From positions 1-12,727 of the forward strand of contig JBGOTP010000129.1 in assembly GCA_041476545.1 (NCBI GenBank): a stretch of DNA of 12,727 nucleotides, given 5' to 3'. Within the stretch, counting starts at the first letter, position 1. Each line of letters starts with the position of its first letter. This document shows, one piece after another, positions 9,658 through 12,727 of this stretch. Both the position numbers and the translations under genes were made by a program. The DNA is from JBGOTP01 sp041476545 (lineage in GTDB: Bacteria; Acidobacteriota; Vicinamibacteria; Vicinamibacterales; CAVVIG01). The notes beneath the pieces are model-generated. The model did no database searches, was not told where the DNA came from, and worked only from the letters and a program-made list of their open reading frames with translations.

Positions 9658-9892
9658 AAGGGGCAGGTCGGGCGGGTAGGCCAGGTGAGGCTGGTAGGCA
9701 AGCAGTTCTTGCAGACCAGTTGCGGCCACGGTTACCTGCCGCCTGAAGGCCCGCCGGGCATGCGCATCGTGCCCATCATGTCGCAATGCTGGCCAAGCTT
9801 CGCGTCGAGCAACGCGGCGCGGCGATTCCAGCGTCATGACCACACGCGCTCCACCTGTGGGCAAAACGAAGCTCTCCTAGCATCGACCGGAG
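9658..9892. other. Non-coding gap between converging genes
   Basis: No frame here gives a recognisable product. The gap lies between the 3' ends of the FKBP gene and the 507-residue membrane protein gene, so terminators would be expected. A small hairpin GCAAG-CAGTT-CTTGC at 9698-9712 lacks a T-tract, and GGGCA/TGCCC can pair around 9757-9775, also without a T-tract. On the minus strand, CTCC/GGAG can pair just after the membrane gene and is followed by TTTT, but the stem is only four pairs. None is convincing as a terminator. Confidence 0.5.
9661..9702 (+). repeat. Short G-rich degenerate repeat
   Basis: GGTAGGC occurs at 9675-9681 and again at 9693-9699 (18-bp spacing), within a G-rich run of related GGCAGGT, GGCGGGT and CCAGGTGAGG words directly after the FKBP stop codon. 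It has three GGG-type runs at its left end. It could be a degenerate intergenic repeat or simply G-rich spacer. Confidence 0.35.
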
Positions 9893-11416
9893 TTACCGGT
9901 ACGTGGCCAATCTCGGCACGGCGACGTCGATAGCCCGGTCGATGGCGACTCGCTCTGCCTGCTGCGCGGAGAGTCCGACCCCCGAACCCTGAGTCGAGAA
10001 TGAATCCGAGGAATACCCATTCATCGGGTGCACGACAACAACATCAACCTGAGCATCGCCTTTGAACACGGATTCACCGGCTACGACTGAACTTGAACTG
10101 GTCGATCGCACGTCAGCAAGCACCAACAAGCTCACGATTTGTTCCATTTCGGCAGCGCGCAAACGCGCGTAGTTTCCGCCCAGCACGTCCTTGAATACTC
10201 CATCGGCAACAAACGCATTCGACAGCAACCGAGAGGATGTTCCTATGGTTCTCGCAATTCGATCAGTTAGGGTACTTTCTTGTCGCCCGGCCGCAACAAC
10301 CAGGGCAGCACGCTGCGGGCTTGAACTCGACACGGCCACGTAACGCCGTTGTTGTGCTTCAATTTCGGTTCGACGCCGCGCAAGGACACTGTCTCTCTCT
10401 TTCTGTTGGTCGCGTTGCTCCTTCTCGCGATCCGCGAGGAGTTTCTTTTGCCTGTCGTCCTCGGCGGCCTTTTGTTTCGCGTCTGTAGCAGCGCGCTGAA
10501 TTACCTCGGCCGCAGCTTTGTCTTGAAGCTTCTGCGAGGCGGCGCGGTGCGCTTGATTGACGATCGCGTCGACTATGTTAAGCGTCACCGGCCGGATTGG
10601 CGTACCAGCAGGGGTGTAATTGTCTTGACCGTCGAACCATGTATAGAGACGGTAACGTCCTTTACCGTCTTGGACCCATCCCTTTAGCGGACGTGGTCGA
10701 GCACTATTCTTGTCCGCGATTCGGTCGAACAGTTCCATCGCTTGTCCAGTCGTCTCATCGACGACCTCGTCTTGATCGTTGAGATGGTATGGAATTTCGT
10801 GCGCCTCTGTGCCGGTGGCTCTTTGGACCCCGCGACTGTTCAAAATTCTATTGATGACTGCTTCGGGTGCCATTGAAAGCGCGGTCATGAGGACGAGTGG
10901 AACGAGCACAAGCCATTGGTACCGGCGATGGCAGAAATCGACGAATCCGCTTTTCCCAGGCAGGACGCTCGCGACGTAGAGAATGCTCAAGAAACCGAGA
11001 AAGACCGCCAGGAACGCCGGATACCTTACCGGGGCATCGATAATGCAGTACGTAATGACTACGGTCATAGTCATGACGAATTTCGACAACTTCTCGATTT
11101 CCAATCGAGCCGTATCCGACAACTTGCCAAGCCACTCAGCCCCGATGCGCGCGGGTGAAGAAGCGATAGCAAAGTATAGCAATCCCGTGCCGCCGACTAG
11201 GATCGCGAGGATCAGAAGCGCATTGATTTCAAATCTCACGGCGAGCTTGTACAGAAGGACTGCAGCAAGCAGAGCGAGTCCGGTCCGCACAGTCGCCCGT
11301 ATGACGAATTCGCAATAGCGGACAAAAACATCGCTCGCCCATTCCTTGCCAGCCCACAGTGTCTTGACGAGGAGTCGCGCCAAACGGAGGATCACCCCGT
11401 GAGCCTCGTCGTTCAC
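9893..11416 (-). CDS. Unrecognised multi-pass membrane protein with coiled coil and possible CsgG-like C-terminal domain
   Basis: A 507-residue protein I cannot name. Hydrophobic segments at about 43-60, 66-86, 112-127, 133-152 and 166-183 suggest five membrane passes. A linker (186-280) contains an aromatic patch, GRYRLYTWFDGQDNYTP. A highly charged Lys/Glu/Arg/Gln/Ala-rich helix, likely coiled coil, runs from about 281 to 358. The last 140 residues pattern as: a conserved-looking start (QRAALVVAAG), a helix with TDRIARTIGTSSRLLSNAF, then VFKDVLGG, a hydrophobic strand SLLVLADVR, a second strand pair with VDVVVVHPMNG, and GSGVGLSAQQAERVAIDRAIDVAVPRL. That order, with the closing G-x-G then Ala-rich helix, recalls CsgG/FlgT-like domains of surface assembly; this is inference only. 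The GTG start is well supported by GGAGG 5 bp upstream. It overlaps the preceding gene by 4 bp (GTGA). Base composition is less GC-rich than the left part of the window. Confidence 0.85.
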   Translation of the reverse strand: MNDEAHGVILRLARLLVKTLWAGKEWASDVFVRYCEFVIRATVRTGLALLAAVLLYKLAVRFEINALLILAILVGGTGLLYFAIASSPARIGAEWLGKLSDTARLEIEKLSKFVMTMTVVITYCIIDAPVRYPAFLAVFLGFLSILYVASVLPGKSGFVDFCHRRYQWLVLVPLVLMTALSMAPEAVINRILNSRGVQRATGTEAHEIPYHLNDQDEVVDETTGQAMELFDRIADKNSARPRPLKGWVQDGKGRYRLYTWFDGQDNYTPAGTPIRPVTLNIVDAIVNQAHRAASQKLQDKAAAEVIQRAATDAKQKAAEDDRQKKLLADREKEQRDQQKERDSVLARRRTEIEAQQRRYVAVSSSSPQRAALVVAAGRQESTLTDRIARTIGTSSRLLSNAFVADGVFKDVLGGNYARLRAAEMEQIVSLLVLADVRSTSSSSVVAGESVFKGDAQVDVVVVHPMNGYSSDSFSTQGSGVGLSAQQAERVAIDRAIDVAVPRLATYR

Positions 11417-11970
11417 AAGAACCTCCGTAGGCCACGTGCTTTCCTGGCATCGCGACGGACGCGGACATTCTCGCGCCCGCGGTCAATCGCAGTCTCCGTT
11501 TGGTTCAGCAGAGTGTTCCAGTCATACTTGTTGCCAGTGATTTCGGTGACCCTATCCCAGAAGCCGTGGCCTTCCCTGCCAACCTGATCCGCGAGCTGAT
11601 GTTTGATTTCGGATGCCGACGCTTCGAGAATCATGTGCCGCTCCACGGACGAAATCTCATGCACCTTGACGCCAATAAGGTTGAGGGACTCTGCAACAGC
11701 TTCTCCCAACAGAATTCCGACGGGAGTGTTCGAGTCGGCGACGGTGCGGACTGTTCCGCTCAGCACATACGGAATCCACTCGGCGACGGTTTTGAGAGAA
11801 CCTGGCAAAGATTGGATCCCCTGAGTCACTCTTTCATCGTTGAAGAGTGGCTCAAGAGCTTCGGCCTTGATGAGCTGAATGATCTTGCTGACCGCGATAT
11901 TGGCAACGAAGACAGGCAGCTTTGGATGCTGGTCCACAAAATCGCGAGCAGAGTCCATCGGATTCTTCAA
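11413..11970 (-). CDS. Hypothetical protein of 185 residues, TTG start
   Basis: Not recognised. The product is mostly helical by eye, with no signal peptide and no clear membrane segment. It has moderately hydrophobic stretches (LPVFVANIAVSKIIQLI, then VGILLGEAVAESLNLIGV) and a strongly basic end (RGRENVRVRRDARKARGLRR). A longer frame starts with GTG at 12000, but a perfect AGGAGG at 11984-11979 lies inside that extension and stands 8 bp before a TTG at 11970. An ATG at 11958 would be 20 bp away, too far. I therefore place the start at TTG 11970. The stop overlaps the GTG start of the five-pass membrane protein by 4 bp, so the two are probably made together and may interact; the basic tail could contact membrane or nucleic acid. 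Function is unknown. Confidence 0.75.
   Translation of the reverse strand: MKNPMDSARDFVDQHPKLPVFVANIAVSKIIQLIKAEALEPLFNDERVTQGIQSLPGSLKTVAEWIPYVLSGTVRTVADSNTPVGILLGEAVAESLNLIGVKVHEISSVERHMILEASASEIKHQLADQVGREGHGFWDRVTEITGNKYDWNTLLNQTETAIDRGRENVRVRRDARKARGLRRFL
11422..11426 (-). promoter_or_regulatory. Ribosome binding site GGAGG for the GTG-started membrane protein gene
   Basis: On the minus strand GGAGG is followed by five bases and then GTG at 11416. It sits inside the 3' end of the upstream gene, which fits translational coupling across the 4-bp overlap. Confidence 0.7.
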
Positions 11971-11978
11971 AAGGATCT

Positions 11979-11984
11979 CCTCCT
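11979..11984 (-). promoter_or_regulatory. Strong ribosome binding site AGGAGG deciding a TTG start
   Basis: AGGAGG on the minus strand is followed by 8 bases and TTG at 11970. It is the strongest Shine-Dalgarno match seen in the window and argues against the upstream GTG at 12000 as the start. Confidence 0.7.
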
Positions 11985-12034
11985 GACAAGGCGCGACCAC
12001 AACGGCTCAACTGACGAGCGAGTTCTTCCGTGCC

Positions 12035-12727
12035 CTAGCGCGCGCCGCCCGGAGGCGGCTGGCCACGTCCGGGGGAACTCGAAACTGCACCTCTACTAGA
12101 GCTTCCGATTCCACCCGAAGAAGCCGGCGTCTCGTGGATGGGGACGCTCTTGAACATCACGTCAAAAAAACCCGCCGCATTGGTGTACCCATGCAGCACC
12201 AGGCGAGAGAAGGATCCTCCAAGAACTCTACCGACGATTTCCATGCTGAACTGAGTTCTGATTCCCGAGATTAGGGTTACTGAACCATTGGAGACACCTC
12301 CTGGTGCTGGTGCTCCTCTTGCTGCTGGTGCTTGCGACATATCGAGTCGAGCGGCAACAATTCTGCCGATAGTCGAGTCAAACTTGGTGCCCATTGTCTT
12401 GTTGGCTATGACGGCCCGTGTTCCCTGATACTCGTTCCCCAAGTCGTCCCATGCTTGGATGGCTGCTGACCCCCAAAGCGCAAAGGGTGTGTCGTCGCCT
12501 TTGTTCGTGATCCAGCCGACACATATCACGGACGCAGTGTTTCGTCCGCAATAGGTGAGCTCAAATTGGAGACCTGCTGCTACCGCGATGACAGGTGGAT
12601 CATTCGTCAGGTCCGAGAGGGCGGAGGTTCCGGGCCTTGAGGGAGCCGGTGAACTGGAGATGTTCCGATTGATCAGCTCGTCGATCGCTTTGGTTCTCGG
12701 CAAGTCCCCGGTTGAAGCATCAACAAC
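12035..12727 (-). CDS. Hypothetical protein with predicted beta-sandwich and Pro/Gly/Ser-rich tail, 5' end outside window
   Basis: The frame is open to the right edge, giving 230 residues, so the N-terminus is probably missing; a TTG at 12703 is possible but has no well-placed ribosome binding site. The region GLQFELTYCGRNTASVICVGWITNKGD, then a D-x-x-GNEYQG turn, and later RTQFSMEIVGRV and RLVLHGY, FFDVMFKSVPI, alternates hydrophobic strands. This order (Phe/Leu strand, Cys-x-Arg, a second Cys, Asp..GNEY, closing FxVxFxxVP) is one I associate with DUF4352-like sandwiches at the C-termini of secreted or caspase-like bacterial proteins. That assignment is tentative. A low-complexity Ala/Pro/Gly insert interrupts the sandwich (DNA about 12298-12340), and the last 35 residues are Ser/Gly/Pro-rich. 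It lies 64 bp upstream of the 185-residue gene and is probably in the same transcript. Confidence 0.75.
   Translation of the reverse strand, partial: VVDASTGDLPRTKAIDELINRNISSSPAPSRPGTSALSDLTNDPPVIAVAAGLQFELTYCGRNTASVICVGWITNKGDDTPFALWGSAAIQAWDDLGNEYQGTRAVIANKTMGTKFDSTIGRIVAARLDMSQAPAARGAPAPGGVSNGSVTLISGIRTQFSMEIVGRVLGGSFSRLVLHGYTNAAGFFDVMFKSVPIHETPASSGGIGSSSRGAVSSSPGRGQPPPGGAR

Noticed and set aside
9698..9712. Hairpin GCAAG-CAGTT-CTTGC as a terminator
   Set aside because: The stem is only five pairs and no T-tract follows, so it is not convincing as an intrinsic terminator.
8986..9864. Minus-strand open frame of 292 residues opposite the FKBP gene
   Set aside because: Its internal repeat simply mirrors the FKBP duplication, and no independent start signal or domain is seen.

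Overview
The window reads as ordinary high-GC bacterial chromosome for about its first 9.7 kb, followed by a visibly less GC-rich, poorly recognisable segment. The organism uses the MEP (non-mevalonate) isoprenoid pathway (ispG), has a Gram-negative-type periplasm with c-type cytochromes, and carries a UPF0182 membrane protein. Base composition and gene types would fit an Acidobacteriota-like soil bacterium (for example Vicinamibacteria), but that is a guess from gene flavour, not a placement.

Left block (1-2959, minus strand): ispG is followed, with a 35-bp overlap, by a RecQ-family helicase whose 3' end (last part of the HRDC domain) lies beyond position 1. Centre block (2991-9657, plus strand): five tightly spaced genes, probably one operon. 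They are a zeta-crystallin-type quinone oxidoreductase, a secreted triheme cytochrome c, a membrane-anchored monoheme cytochrome c (4-bp overlap), a UPF0182 membrane protein of 942 residues, and a secreted double-FKBP peptidyl-prolyl isomerase. The start codons of ispG and the oxidoreductase face each other across only 31 bp, and both sit in a perfect 7-bp inverted repeat.

Between 9658 and 9892 is a 235-bp non-coding gap where the two blocks converge; it holds a short G-rich degenerate repeat and nothing else I can name. Right block (9893-12727, minus strand): a three-gene run. In transcription order it has a 5'-truncated protein with a predicted beta-sandwich and a Pro/Gly/Ser-rich tail, an unrecognised helical protein of about 185 residues (TTG start with a strong ribosome binding site), and a 507-residue protein with five membrane segments, a coiled coil and a C-terminal domain that recalls CsgG-like surface-assembly domains. 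The last two overlap by 4 bp. This is the part of the window most likely to hold something undescribed.

How the genes work together: the central operon looks like periplasmic or membrane electron transfer (four c-type hemes on two proteins) with an extracytoplasmic folding helper (FKBP) and a membrane protein of unknown role. No catalytic dehydrogenase or oxidase subunit is present, so the electron donor and acceptor are not visible here.
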